Source of the DNA: Pseudomonas avellanae BPIC 631
GTDB lineage: Bacteria; Pseudomonadota; Gammaproteobacteria; Pseudomonadales; Pseudomonadaceae
DNA length: 45,049 nucleotides
Direction of reading: 5' to 3'
NCBI RefSeq assembly: GCF_000444135.1
Contig: NZ_ATDK01000567.1
Location: 1-45,049, forward strand
In this document: positions 16,052-25,158 of the stretch, piece after piece
How the letters are laid out: each line of letters begins with the position of its first letter
How positions within the stretch are numbered: position 1 is the first letter of the stretch
Translations under genes and position numbers: made by a program
The notes under the pieces: generated by a model
The model's input: the letters and a program-made list of their open reading frames with translations, nothing else
Database searches by the model: none
What the model was told of the DNA's origin: nothing

Positions 16052-18277
16052 TCAGCGCTTGAACAATCCCTTGAGCGCGTCCTTGAGTTCAGGGCTGACC
16101 TTGTCGCCCAGTTTCTCGTTCAGCTTGTCCTCAAGCTTCTCGCTGATTCGGTCGCCGGCCAGCTTCGCGGCGATCTGGCCAACGCCTTCCTTGTCCAGAC
16201 GGCAGGCCTTGGCACCCAGTTCCAGCGGGCCACGGCACTGCACCGGCCATTCGATACCGACAAAGCGCGGGTTGATCTCGCAGGCCGGGTCCGGCATGTC
16301 GCTCTTGTCGCCTTCGACGATGATGCCGACGCGGTAGTTCATGCCCAGCACACGCAGGTCTACGTCACCGTTGCCGTTGACGGTCATGCCCGGAATGCGC
16401 ATTTTCAGGTCGGGGTTGCTGGCGACGCCGTTGCGCATGACCAGCGTGCCGTTGAGTTGCTGGAACGGTGTGTCCTTGGCGCGCGGTTCGCCGCTGAGGG
16501 TTTTACGGTTGAGGATCGAAATGCCTCTGCACAGTTGCTGTTCCAGGTTGGCATTGACCAGCACGCCGTTGTTGAGCACGAAGCTGGCGGTGCCATTGAG
16601 GCCGTCGATCAGGGCTTTTTCGCTGTTGCCCTTGCCGGTCATGCTGCTGTCGAGGGTCAGCAGGCCGCGTACGGGAGGTGTCTGGCCCTGGCTTTCGAGA
16701 ACGCGCTCGATAGGCACCTTGGCAATGCGCGTTTGTACGCTCGCAATCGGCACATCCGGACGTGCATCCAGATCACCCTTGACCTCGAAGTTGCCGTTGT
16801 AGAGATCGCCACTCAAAGTGTCGAGCTTGATCACGCCACCGCTGGCCTGTGTTCTGAGCGCAGCGTTGCCGATGGGCAGCTTGTTCAGGGTCAGCTTGCC
16901 GAAACTCAGGTCTGCTATGACATCCAGCGTGCGCAGACGCTCCAGTGGCAGCAGCTTTGCGCTGCTCCAGGCCGCCTTGGTCGGTTGCTCGGGCAGCGGC
17001 GAGTCACCTGCAACGGCGGCGGCTTCGCCCGATTGCACTTCGGATTTACGCGCAGCCTTGGCGCCTTTGCTTTCTTCGCTTTCAGCCGGGCGATAGCGGT
17101 CGGCGTCGAAGGTGTCAGCCTTGAGCTGGACGCGCAGCGCCTGTCTGGCGAAGTCGTCTACGGCAATGCGGCCGGTGAAGGTGCTGTCATCGACTTTCAG
17201 GTTGAGGTTTTCCAGCGCAAGGCTGGTGGGCGTGCCGCTGAGGCGCGTGACCATTTCAACCTTGCTCAGCGCACCTTCTGCCATTGCTGGCAGCGGCTGA
17301 CCGATATTCTCGAAGAATGCGCGTAGATCAAGCGGGGCTATGGACAGGCCGCCGCTGATCTGCGGGGTTTTGTCCAGGTCGCGAGCACGCAATTCGCCCA
17401 GCGCGCGCAATTGGTTGGCCGAGATTTTGAGGCTGTTCCATTCGGCGATGTTCGCGGTGAGGTCCACCAGCAGTTGGCCCTGGGCCGAGAACGTCACAAG
17501 CTTGCCTTGCAGCGGCTCGCCTGCGACTTCGCCGGACAGGCGCATGTCTTCGAATTGATAGCGCTTGAGCACGCGATCCATGCGCAACTGGCCGACCAAT
17601 TCGGTCTTGGTGCGCACCACCGGCTGGTTGGTGCTCAGGAACGCTGTCAGTTTGATCGGGATATCGGACGCTTCACGAATCGGCCCGGTGCTCAACTGGA
17701 TGCTCTCAGCCGTGAAGGTTCGGCCCTTTCGGGCGTCGCTGTAATCAACGCGAGCGTTATTGACGGTCAGGCTGTCGATGTCCAGCCGGATGGGCTGAGA
17801 AGGGCGGTCGGGTTTTGCCGCGTCCGGCGCTGGCGCAGGGGTCGCTTCGCCGGGTGTGCCGGTGGTTGCGACAGCAGGCTTGCCGATGTCTTCCCAGTTG
17901 CCATGGCCATTTTCATCGCGGTGCAGCGTCAGGTTCAGACCTTCGACACGGATGTCGCTCATCTGTACCTGGCGGCGCAGCAGTGGCAGAACACGAACGG
18001 ACAGGCCAAGCATCTGCACATCGGCAAACGGCTGATCGGGTGCGGTCAGGGTGGCGACACGGGCCTCGTGCAATTCCAGGCCGAGCCAAGGGAACAGGCT
18101 CCAGCCGATATCGCCGTCAAGCGTCAGCTCGACGTTTGCCTTGTCGCGTGCCAGCTGTCGAATCTCGTCTTTGTAGTCGTTGGGATCAAACAGGTGGGTC
18201 AGGGCGAAGCCCAGAGCCACGATGATCAGCAACAACCCGAGAATAAACAGCCCCAGGATTTTGCCGAACGCTTTCAT
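16052..18277 (-). CDS. AsmA-family envelope protein
   Basis: A 741-residue protein with one N-terminal membrane helix (residues 6-27, LGLFILGLLLIIVALGFALT) and a long periplasmic part, the AsmA-like architecture. It shows the N-terminal AsmA/chorein-like start DPNDYKDEIRQLARDKANVELTLDGDIGWSLFPWLGLELHEARVA and a C-terminal AsmA repeat region (LLTLDSSMTGKGNSEKALIDGLNGTASFVLNNGVLVNANLEQQLC). Family members are thought to bridge inner and outer membrane in phospholipid transport or outer-membrane homeostasis. A low-complexity linker lies near residue 150 (Ala/Pro/Thr). First gene of the asmA-like/mutY/yggX run. Confidence 0.88.
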   Translation of the reverse strand: MKAFGKILGLFILGLLLIIVALGFALTHLFDPNDYKDEIRQLARDKANVELTLDGDIGWSLFPWLGLELHEARVATLTAPDQPFADVQMLGLSVRVLPLLRRQVQMSDIRVEGLNLTLHRDENGHGNWEDIGKPAVATTGTPGEATPAPAPDAAKPDRPSQPIRLDIDSLTVNNARVDYSDARKGRTFTAESIQLSTGPIREASDIPIKLTAFLSTNQPVVRTKTELVGQLRMDRVLKRYQFEDMRLSGEVAGEPLQGKLVTFSAQGQLLVDLTANIAEWNSLKISANQLRALGELRARDLDKTPQISGGLSIAPLDLRAFFENIGQPLPAMAEGALSKVEMVTRLSGTPTSLALENLNLKVDDSTFTGRIAVDDFARQALRVQLKADTFDADRYRPAESEESKGAKAARKSEVQSGEAAAVAGDSPLPEQPTKAAWSSAKLLPLERLRTLDVIADLSFGKLTLNKLPIGNAALRTQASGGVIKLDTLSGDLYNGNFEVKGDLDARPDVPIASVQTRIAKVPIERVLESQGQTPPVRGLLTLDSSMTGKGNSEKALIDGLNGTASFVLNNGVLVNANLEQQLCRGISILNRKTLSGEPRAKDTPFQQLNGTLVMRNGVASNPDLKMRIPGMTVNGNGDVDLRVLGMNYRVGIIVEGDKSDMPDPACEINPRFVGIEWPVQCRGPLELGAKACRLDKEGVGQIAAKLAGDRISEKLEDKLNEKLGDKVSPELKDALKGLFKR

Positions 18278-18780
18278 GGGCGAGTCCTTGTGTCGATGTT
18301 CAAAAATAGCCCACGAGTATACCGCTCTGACGCACGGACCGGGCTGCGGATGCCGTCATTGCTCATGGATGTTCAGCTTGAACCGGTTGCCGTCCTCGAT
18401 TCAGGTCGGGAAAGGACGAAAAAAAACGAGGGGGAGCGGGACGTCCCGCACTCTCTTTCAAGCATCTTCCAGGGGTTAAGCAGACCCGAAAGTTAGTAGC
18501 CCGACCCAGAGCAAAACAGGGATTTTTTTATTACTTAATTGAGTACATCTATGGGCTCATAGATGGCGCGGATTAACCTTTTGATATTGATAATAAAAAG
18601 CCTGCAACAAGATGCTTATTTGCCATCAGACAGTGATAGTCTCCGTTTTTGCTGGGGTAGGGTGCGTCTTTTTGTCACGTATCCGGATCACCTGCCGATA
18701 AAACAGACATGGCCGCACGGCATGGAGTCTGTGGCGGACCAGCGGACCATCTGCGAGCTTCACACATTGGGGTAATTATA
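18278..18780. other. Divergent intergenic region
   Basis: About 500 bases between the AsmA-like gene and the MFS gene. It contains a perfect 14-base palindrome (18436-18449) and an A+T-rich stretch at 18520-18620 that probably houses the MFS promoter. No gene is evident. Confidence 0.4.
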
Positions 18781-20442
18781 ATGAGCACAAGTACAGCCTT
18801 GGGCGGCGAAGCCGCTCAGCCTGCGTTCTTGTCCAAAGAGCGCATTATCGCCAAGCCCGGTTTCAACCGTTGGCTTGTTCCACCTGCAGCATTGGCAATC
18901 CATCTTTGCATCGGTATGGCTTATGGCTTCTCGGTGTTCTGGTTGCCACTGTCGAAGGCAGTCGGTGTAACTGCACCTGTTGCTTGCACTCCGGACATGG
19001 GTTTCTTCGCACAGATGTTCGCGTCGACCTGTGACTGGCAGATCTCCATGCTGGGCTGGATCTACACGCTGTTCTTCATCTTCCTGGGTTGCTCGGCTGC
19101 CATCTGGGGTGGCTGGCTGGAGCACGCAGGTCCACGCAAGGCGGGTGTTGTTTCAGCACTGTGCTGGTGTGGCGGTCTGCTGATTTCCGCGCTGGGTATC
19201 TACACGCACCAGATCTGGCTGATGTGGCTGGGCTCGGGCGTGATCGGCGGTATCGGTCTGGGGTTGGGCTATATCTCCCCGGTATCGACCCTGATCAAGT
19301 GGTTCCCGGACAAACGCGGCATGGCGACCGGCATGGCGATCATGGGCTTTGGTGGCGGCGCGATGGTTGGTGCACCCCTGGCCACTGCGTTGATGGGCCA
19401 CTTCGCTTCGGCTGAAGGCGTGGGCGTCTGGCAGAGCTTTGTGGTGATGGCGGTGATTTACTTCATCTTCATGATCGGCGGCGCGCTGGGCTATCGCGTT
19501 CCGCCAACTGGCTGGAAACCTGAGGGCTGGACTGCTCCGGCTGCCAAGGCCAAGAACTCGATGATCACCAACCGTCACGTGCACGTCAGCGTGGCCTGGA
19601 AAACACCGCAGTTCCGTCTGGTCTGGCTGGTGCTGTGCCTTAACGTATCGGCCGGTATCGGCATCCTGGGCATGGCTTCGCCACTGTTGCAGGAAGTGTT
19701 CGCCGGCAAACTGCTGGGCAACGGTCTGACATTCAGCGAACTCAATGCTGATCAACTGAAGGCCATTGCTGCCATTGCAGCCGGCTTCACCGGTCTGTTG
19801 AGCCTGTTCAACATTGGCGGTCGTTTCTTCTGGGCGTCGTGCTCGGATTACATTGGCCGTAAAGCGACTTACTTTGTGTTCTTCGCGCTGGGCTTCCTGC
19901 TTTACGCGTCGGTTCCGACACTGGGCCATATGGGCAGCATTGCGCTGTTCGTGGCGGCTTTCTGTGTGGTGCTGTCGATGTACGGTGGCGGTTTCGCGAC
20001 GGTTCCGGTTTATCTGGCTGACTTGTTCGGTACGCAGATGGTGGGTGCGATCCACGGTCGTCTGCTGACTGCATGGGCTGCGGCAGGTGTTCTGGGCCCG
20101 GTATTGGTCAACTACCTGCGCGAGTATCAACTCAGCCACGGTGTTGCACGTGCCGATGCCTACAACATCACCCTGTACATCCTCGCCGGGCTGCTGGTGC
20201 TGGGCTTTATCTGCAACCTGCTGATTCGTCCGGTTGCCGACAAGTACTTCATGACCGACGCCGAACTGGCTGCTGAGCAGGCCATCGGTCGCGACAAGGG
20301 CGCTAGCGCTGCTACTTCGCTGGAGTGGAAAGCATCCGACGGCAGCAAGCCGCTGGTGATCGCTGCCTGGCTGGCGGTCGGCATCCCGCTGGCATGGGGC
20401 GTCTGGATTACCCTGCAAAAGACTGCAGTGCTGTTTCACTAA
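18781..20442 (+). CDS. OFA-family major facilitator (oxalate/formate antiporter type)
   Basis: A 553-residue inner-membrane transporter with about 12 helices and a long central loop (about residues 240-265). Features of the OFA group: start RWLVPPAALAIHLCIGMAYGFSVFWLPL, the long segment between helices 1 and 2 holding ACTPDMGFFAQMFASTCDWQISMLGW, GLGLGYISPVSTLIKWFPDKRGMATGMAIMGFGGGAMVG and GGRFFWASCSDYIGRKATYF. Members exchange small carboxylates such as oxalate, formate or pyruvate; the substrate here is unknown. The C-terminal end carries an extra hydrophobic helix (PLVIAAWLAVGIPLAWGVW). The ATG at 18781 is chosen because the protein aligns from there; an upstream in-frame start would lie in non-coding sequence. 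Confidence 0.88.
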   Translation: MSTSTALGGEAAQPAFLSKERIIAKPGFNRWLVPPAALAIHLCIGMAYGFSVFWLPLSKAVGVTAPVACTPDMGFFAQMFASTCDWQISMLGWIYTLFFIFLGCSAAIWGGWLEHAGPRKAGVVSALCWCGGLLISALGIYTHQIWLMWLGSGVIGGIGLGLGYISPVSTLIKWFPDKRGMATGMAIMGFGGGAMVGAPLATALMGHFASAEGVGVWQSFVVMAVIYFIFMIGGALGYRVPPTGWKPEGWTAPAAKAKNSMITNRHVHVSVAWKTPQFRLVWLVLCLNVSAGIGILGMASPLLQEVFAGKLLGNGLTFSELNADQLKAIAAIAAGFTGLLSLFNIGGRFFWASCSDYIGRKATYFVFFALGFLLYASVPTLGHMGSIALFVAAFCVVLSMYGGGFATVPVYLADLFGTQMVGAIHGRLLTAWAAAGVLGPVLVNYLREYQLSHGVARADAYNITLYILAGLLVLGFICNLLIRPVADKYFMTDAELAAEQAIGRDKGASAATSLEWKASDGSKPLVIAAWLAVGIPLAWGVWITLQKTAVLFH

Positions 20443-20458
20443 AAGCCTGTAGGTAACT

Positions 20459-20494
20459 AAAAGCGCTTGCACCTCGGTGCCGGCGCTTTTTTTT
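20459..20494 (+). terminator. Terminator of the MFS gene
   Basis: AAAAGCGC/GCGCTTTT plus an inner GCACC/GGTGC stem, followed by a run of eight T; 17 bases after the stop. Confidence 0.85.
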
Positions 20495-20526
20495 GCCTGG
20501 GTTTTTGGTGCGCTGCGCTTTTGACT

Positions 20527-20555
20527 ATCGTGCCAATGCGGAGCATGGGAACGAT
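20527..20555. repeat. REP-type imperfect palindrome
   Basis: ATCGTGCCAATGC (20527-20539) and GCATGGGAACGAT (20543-20555) pair with two mismatches around GGA. The outer words ATCGT/ACGAT and the GGGAA core recur in the repeat at the right end of the window. Confidence 0.5.
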
Positions 20556-20679
20556 GACCACTGTGTTCGTCGCGATAGCGATATTCAGTTGACCCGATGT
20601 ACTCGATGCACTGCCCGTTCCCCCGCAGACGCTGCTACATTAGCAGCCCCTGTTTTTATTGCCTGAAGGAGTTGTTTGC

Positions 20680-21879
20680 ATGCTAGCCCACGTGGAGTCA
20701 TACGCCGGTGATCCGATCCTTTCGCTGATGGAAGCCTTTGGCAAGGATCCACGCGCAGACAAGGTCAATCTGAGCATCGGTTTGTATTACGACGCGCAGG
20801 GTCGTATCCCGCAGTTGGCATGCGTGGCAACAGCGCAACAACAATTGGCCGAAGGTGAGCAGGCAGCCTCTGTCTATTTGCCGATGGAGGGCTTGGCGGC
20901 TTACCGGCAGGCGGTGCAAACCCTGTTGTTCGGGGCCGACCATCCGCTGGTGCAGGCCGGTCGCGTGGCGACTATCCAGACCGTGGGTGGCTCGGGCGCG
21001 CTCAAAGTGGGGGCCGACTTCCTCAAATATGCATTCCCTGATTCTCAAGTGTGGGTCAGTGATCCGACCTGGGAAAACCACCTTGCGCTGTTCGGCGGGG
21101 CGGGCTTCAAGGTCAATACTTACCCTTACTTCGATGCCCAGACTGGCGGCGTCAGGTTCGATGCCATGCTCGACACCGTGCAGGGTCTGCCGGCGCAAAG
21201 CATCCTTTTGCTGCACCCGTGCTGCCATAACCCGACCGGCACCGATTTGTCCGTCGAGCAGTGGGACCGGTTGATCGAAGTGATCAAGGATCGCCAGCTC
21301 ATCGCGTTTCTGGATATCGCCTATCAGGGCTTCGGCAAAGGCATCGACGAAGACGCCTACGCCATCCGTGCGATGGCCGACGCGGGCATCACCACGCTGG
21401 TCAGCAACTCGTTCTCGAAAATCTTCTCGCTGTATGGCGAGCGGGTCGGCGGGCTCTCGGTAGTCTGCGAAGACACCGCATCGGCCGCCAACGTATTTGG
21501 CCAGCTCAAGGCCACGGTGCGCCGCAACTATTCCAGCCCGCCTGCGCATGGCGCGTTTCTGGTGTCCAAAGTGCTCAACACACCGCCATTGCGTGACCAG
21601 TGGCTGAGCGAAGTCGAAGCCATGCGCCTGCGTATCATCGACATGCGCAGCCGTCTGGTTTCGGTGCTGGCGCAGAAAGTTGCCGGGCGCGATTTCAGCT
21701 TTATCCTCAGGCAAAGCGGCATGTTCAGCTACACCGGACTAACGCCGCAGCAGGTTGACGAGCTGAAAGATGTTCACGGTATCTACATGCTGCGCAGTGG
21801 CCGGGTGTGCATGGCGGGCTTGAATGAAGGGAATATAGACAAGGTGTGTGACGCGATTGCGAGCCTCTTTGCCCACTAA
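20680..21879 (+). CDS. Aromatic/aspartate aminotransferase (class I, AspC/TyrB type)
   Basis: A 399-residue PLP-dependent aminotransferase. It begins [32 protein letters not shown], a clear AspC/TyrB start. Visible PLP-binding residues: [13 protein letters not shown] (phosphate loop), NPTGTD, Asp in FLDIAYQGF, Schiff-base Lys in [15 protein letters not shown], and the C-terminal [14 protein letters not shown]...[10 protein letters not shown], where Arg of SGRV contacts the substrate carboxylate. It would transfer amino groups between glutamate and aromatic keto acids or oxaloacetate. The neighbouring histidine genes do not settle which. The start at 20680 has GAAGGA nine bases upstream. Confidence 0.9.
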   Translation: MLAHVESYAGDPILSLMEAFGKDPRADKVNLSIGLYYDAQGRIPQLACVATAQQQLAEGEQAASVYLPMEGLAAYRQAVQTLLFGADHPLVQAGRVATIQTVGGSGALKVGADFLKYAFPDSQVWVSDPTWENHLALFGGAGFKVNTYPYFDAQTGGVRFDAMLDTVQGLPAQSILLLHPCCHNPTGTDLSVEQWDRLIEVIKDRQLIAFLDIAYQGFGKGIDEDAYAIRAMADAGITTLVSNSFSKIFSLYGERVGGLSVVCEDTASAANVFGQLKATVRRNYSSPPAHGAFLVSKVLNTPPLRDQWLSEVEAMRLRIIDMRSRLVSVLAQKVAGRDFSFILRQSGMFSYTGLTPQQVDELKDVHGIYMLRSGRVCMAGLNEGNIDKVCDAIASLFAH

Positions 21880-21908
21880 ATGCCCTGCTGGTCGTCTGTT
21901 TGCTTCAT

Positions 21909-21945
21909 GGCGAGCGCTTCTGAGCCTATAATGCTCGCCTTTTTT
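21909..21945 (+). terminator. Terminator after the aminotransferase gene, with TATAAT in its loop
   Basis: GGCGAGC (21909-21915) pairs with GCTCGCC (21933-21939) and runs into TTTTTT. The 17-base loop contains TATAAT (21927-21932), which could be the -10 of the hisB promoter with TTCATG (21904-21909) as a weak -35 at 17 bases. Confidence 0.6.
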
Positions 21946-21971
21946 CGCCCAATGATTTTGCGGAGCTGGTG

Positions 21972-22565
21972 ATGGCCGAACGTAAGGCGTACGTCGAGCG
22001 CAATACTCTGGAAACCCAGATCAAAGCCTCGATCAACCTGGATGGCACCGGAAAGGCCCGATTCGATATCGGCGTGCCTTTCCTTGAGCACATGCTCGAC
22101 CAGATCGCCCGGCACGGGCTGATCGACCTGGACATCGAATGCAAGGGCGACCTGGCAATCGACGACCACCATACGGTAGAAGACGTCGGGATCACCGTCG
22201 GCCAGGCGTTCAGCCAGGCCATCGGCGACAAGAAGGGCATTCGTCGTTACGGCCACGCCTATGTGCCGCTCGACGAAGCGCTGTCGCGTGTGGTCATCGA
22301 CTTTTCGGGTCGTCCGGGCCTGCAGATGCATGTGCCGTACACCCGCGCCACGGTTGGCGGCTTTGATGTGGACCTGTTTCAGGAGTTCTTTCAGGGCTTC
22401 GTCAATCACGCGAACGTGACGCTGCACATCGACAACCTGCGTGGCACCAACACTCACCACCAGATCGAAACTGTGTTCAAGGCTTTCGGTCGTGCACTGC
22501 GCATGGCGGTCGAGCTGGATGAGCGCATGGCCGGGCAAATGCCATCCACCAAGGGTGTGCTCTGA
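21972..22565 (+). CDS. hisB: Imidazoleglycerol-phosphate dehydratase
   Basis: A 197-residue monofunctional HisB (no N-terminal phosphatase domain, unlike the E. coli fusion). It dehydrates imidazoleglycerol phosphate in histidine synthesis. The dehydratase motifs with di-manganese ligands are present: [10 protein letters not shown], then [12 protein letters not shown] and the second NTHHQIE motif near residue 160. The start at 21972 gives [12 protein letters not shown]; a GTG one codon up is unlikely. It overlaps hisH by one base (TGATG), heading the histidine operon. Confidence 0.97.
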
Positions 22566-23203
22566 TGCAGACGGTTGCGGTCATCGATTACGGCATGGGC
22601 AACCTGCACTCGGTCGCCAAGGCGCTGGAACATGTGGGCGCAGGCCGTGTTCTGATTACCAGTGACGCCAAGGTGATTCGCGAAGCCGACCGTGTGGTGT
22701 TCCCGGGTGTGGGCGCGATTCGCGACTGCATGGCCGAGATCCGCCGTCTGGGTTTTGATTCGCTGGTCAGGGAAGTGAGCCAGGATCGTCCGTTTCTGGG
22801 CATCTGCGTCGGCATGCAGGCGTTGCTCGACAGAAGTGAAGAGAGCGGTGGCGTGGACTGCATTGGTTTGTTCCCCGGCCAGGTGAAGTTCTTCGGCAAG
22901 AACCTGCATGAAGAAGGCGAGCACCTGAAAGTGCCGCACATGGGCTGGAATCAGGTAACTCAGTCGGTGGATCACCCGCTGTGGCACGATATTCCGGACC
23001 TGGCGCGCTTCTACTTCGTGCACAGCTTCTACATCGATGCCGCCAACCAGCGTCAGGTGGTCGGGCGTGGTCATTACGGCCTCGATTTTGCCGCAGCACT
23101 GGCCGATGGTTCGCGTTTCGCCGTGCAGTTCCACCCGGAGAAGAGCCACACCCACGGCCTGCAATTGCTGCAGAACTTCGCCGCCTGGGATGGTCGCTGG
23201 TAA
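22565..23203 (+). CDS. hisH: Imidazole glycerol phosphate synthase, glutaminase subunit
   Basis: A 212-residue class I glutamine amidotransferase that supplies ammonia to HisF. Nucleophile Cys is in [12 protein letters not shown], and the His-Glu pair is in [17 protein letters not shown]. The N-terminus [25 protein letters not shown] is typical of HisH. It overlaps hisB by one base and is separated from hisA by the DUF2164 gene and a repeat. Confidence 0.97.
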   Translation: MQTVAVIDYGMGNLHSVAKALEHVGAGRVLITSDAKVIREADRVVFPGVGAIRDCMAEIRRLGFDSLVREVSQDRPFLGICVGMQALLDRSEESGGVDCIGLFPGQVKFFGKNLHEEGEHLKVPHMGWNQVTQSVDHPLWHDIPDLARFYFVHSFYIDAANQRQVVGRGHYGLDFAAALADGSRFAVQFHPEKSHTHGLQLLQNFAAWDGRW

Positions 23204-23207
23204 GCGC

Positions 23208-23468
23208 ATGAGCAAAGCCAAGGGCAAGCCGCCCATTCTGACCCTCTCGCCCGAGCATGAGCAGCAGGCGATCGACAAGCTCAAGCGTCTGTTCGCCGAC
23301 CGTTTCGAGCTGGACCTGGGGTCGTTTGAGGTGGCAGAGGTGCTTGAGCTGTTCACTCGCGAGATCGCACCGCATTACTACAATCGCGCTATTTTCGATG
23401 TTCAGCAGCACCTCAAAGAGCGCTTCGAGAGCATCGAAAGTGATCTCTGGTCACTCGAAAAGAACTAG
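23208..23468 (+). CDS. DUF2164 protein
   Basis: An 86-residue protein with the DUF2164 pattern: ILTLSPEHEQQAIDKLKRLFADRFELDLGSFEVAEVLELFTREIAPHYYNRAIFDVQQHLKERFESIESDLWSLE. It is predicted helical and cytoplasmic; function unknown. It starts four bases after hisH ends and is on the same strand, so it is almost certainly part of the his transcript. The same gene sits at this place in other pseudomonads from memory; its role in histidine metabolism, if any, is unproven. Confidence 0.85.
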   Translation: MSKAKGKPPILTLSPEHEQQAIDKLKRLFADRFELDLGSFEVAEVLELFTREIAPHYYNRAIFDVQQHLKERFESIESDLWSLEKN

Positions 23469-23489
23469 ATAAAGCAGCTTCAAGCGTTG

Positions 23490-23547
23490 AGCTTCAAGCT
23501 GCAAGAATTGGTGAGTACGCATACTTGCAGCTAATCGCTTGCAGCTT
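23490..23547. repeat. Palindromic repeat of AAGCTGCAAG words
   Basis: AAGCTGCAAG (23496-23505) is complementary to CTTGCAGCTT (23538-23547), with a further CTTGCAGCT at 23524-23532; the element starts AGCTTCAAGCTGCAAG. It lies between the DUF2164 gene and hisA. It resembles a REP/BOX-type intergenic repeat. Confidence 0.5.
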
Positions 23548-23573
23548 GCCGCTCTTTTGACGAAGGAATAAGC

Positions 23574-24311
23574 ATGCTGATTATCCCCGCTATCGACCTC
23601 AAGGACGGCGCCTGCGTCCGTCTGCGTCAGGGCCGGATGGAAGATTCCACGGTGTTCTCCGACGACCCGGTGGCCATGGCTGCCAAGTGGGTCGACGGTG
23701 GCTGCCGCCGTCTGCATCTGGTCGACCTGAACGGCGCGTTCGAAGGTCAGCCGGTCAACGGTGATGTGGTCACGGCCATCGCCAAGCGCTACCCGAACCT
23801 GCCGATCCAGATTGGCGGCGGCATCCGCTCGCTGGAAACCATCGAGCACTACATCAAGGCCGGTGTGAGCTACGTCATCATCGGCACCAAGGCTGTCAAA
23901 GAACCGGAGTTCGTGGCGCAAGCGTGCCGTGCGTTCCCCGGCAAGGTGATCGTCGGCCTGGATGCCAAGGACGGTTTTGTCGCCACCGACGGCTGGGCTG
24001 AAGTCAGCACTGTGCAGGTCATTGATCTGGCCAAGCGCTTTGAAGCCGACGGCGTGTCCGCCATCGTGTACACCGACATCGCCAAAGACGGCATGATGCA
24101 GGGCTGCAACATCCCGTTCACCGCAGCATTGGCCGCCGCCACGCGGATCCCGGTGATCGCTTCGGGCGGCATTCACAACCTGGGCGACATTCAGGCGCTG
24201 TTGAATGCCAAGGCTCCGGGAATCATCGGCGCAATCACCGGTCGTGCGATCTACGAAGGCACGCTGGATGTGGCTGAAGCGCAGGCGCTCTGCGACCGCG
24301 AACAACGCTGA
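23574..24311 (+). CDS. hisA: Phosphoribosylformimino-AICAR-P isomerase
   Basis: A 245-residue TIM-barrel isomerase, the Amadori-type step of histidine synthesis. Catalytic Asp8 is in [10 protein letters not shown] and the second Asp is in [12 protein letters not shown] near residue 130. Phosphate loops are GGGIRSLE and SGGIHNLGD, plus [17 protein letters not shown] precedes the ATG. It is in the same run as hisF. Confidence 0.97.
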   Translation: MLIIPAIDLKDGACVRLRQGRMEDSTVFSDDPVAMAAKWVDGGCRRLHLVDLNGAFEGQPVNGDVVTAIAKRYPNLPIQIGGGIRSLETIEHYIKAGVSYVIIGTKAVKEPEFVAQACRAFPGKVIVGLDAKDGFVATDGWAEVSTVQVIDLAKRFEADGVSAIVYTDIAKDGMMQGCNIPFTAALAAATRIPVIASGGIHNLGDIQALLNAKAPGIIGAITGRAIYEGTLDVAEAQALCDREQR

Positions 24312-24330
24312 ATAGCTGGAGACTGACCCT

Positions 24331-25101
24331 GTGGCCCTAGCCAAACGCATCATTCCTTGCCTGGACGTCGACAACGGTCGAGTGGTCAAGGGCGTCAAGT
24401 TCGAGAACATCCGTGATGCTGGCGACCCGGTGGAAATCGCACGTCGTTACGATGAGCAGGGTGCCGACGAAATCACCTTTCTCGACATCACCGCCAGCGT
24501 CGATGGCCGTGACACCACGCTGCATACCGTCGAGCGCATGGCCAGTCAGGTGTTCATTCCGCTGACTGTCGGCGGCGGCGTGCGCACCGTGCAGGATATC
24601 CGCAACCTGCTCAACGCAGGCGCCGACAAGGTCTCGATCAACACCGCCGCAGTCTTCAACCCGGAATTTGTCGGTGAAGCCGCCGCCCGTTTCGGTTCGC
24701 AGTGCATCGTGGTCGCCATCGACGCCAAGAAGGTCTCCGGCCCGGGCGAAACCCCGCGCTGGGAAATCTTCACCCATGGTGGGCGCAAGCCTACCGGGCT
24801 GGATGCGGTGCTCTGGGCGAGGAAGATGGAAGATCTGGGCGCTGGCGAGATCCTGCTGACCAGCATGGATCAGGACGGCATGAAAAACGGCTTCGACCTG
24901 GGCGTCACTCGCGCCATCAGCGATGCGCTAGGCATCCCGGTCATCGCTTCAGGCGGCGTCGGTAACCTTGAGCATCTGGCGGCGGGTGTGATTGAAGGCC
25001 ACGCCAGTGCAGTGCTGGCGGCGAGTATTTTCCACTTTGGCGAATACACCGTTCCCGAGGCCAAGGCGTACATGGCCAGCCGCGGTATTGTGGTGCGCTG
25101 A
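24331..25101 (+). CDS. hisF: Imidazole glycerol phosphate synthase, cyclase subunit
   Basis: A 256-residue TIM-barrel cyclase that forms imidazole glycerol phosphate and AICAR with HisH-derived ammonia. Catalytic Asp is in [15 protein letters not shown] (residue 12) and the second in [16 protein letters not shown] near residue 178. Phosphate loops are [10 protein letters not shown] and [10 protein letters not shown]. It starts with GTG at 24331, as no ATG fits the conserved N-terminus. Last gene of the run, ending at a strong hairpin. Confidence 0.97.
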   Translation: MALAKRIIPCLDVDNGRVVKGVKFENIRDAGDPVEIARRYDEQGADEITFLDITASVDGRDTTLHTVERMASQVFIPLTVGGGVRTVQDIRNLLNAGADKVSINTAAVFNPEFVGEAAARFGSQCIVVAIDAKKVSGPGETPRWEIFTHGGRKPTGLDAVLWARKMEDLGAGEILLTSMDQDGMKNGFDLGVTRAISDALGIPVIASGGVGNLEHLAAGVIEGHASAVLAASIFHFGEYTVPEAKAYMASRGIVVR

Positions 25102-25117
25102 GTGACATTGTCCCGAG

Positions 25118-25154
25118 ACGCGAGCGCAGCCTTTCACGAGGGCTGCGCTCGCGT
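25118..25154. terminator. Bidirectional terminator between hisF and protease gene
   Basis: ACGCGAGCGCAGCC (25118-25131) and GGCTGCGCTCGCGT (25141-25154) form a perfect 14-bp stem with a 9-base loop between two convergent genes; T-tracts are weak on both sides. Confidence 0.7.
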
Positions 25155-25158
25155 TGTT

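Noticed and set aside
15515..17326. 603-codon plus-strand frame opposite asmA-like/mutY
   Set aside because: Antisense shadow of two clear conserved genes; the translation looks unnatural (rich in Arg, Ala, Val, Gln).
19153..20472. 439-codon minus-strand frame opposite the OFA-type transporter
   Set aside because: Antisense to a clear 12-helix transporter; His/Gln/Arg-rich translation typical of a shadow frame.
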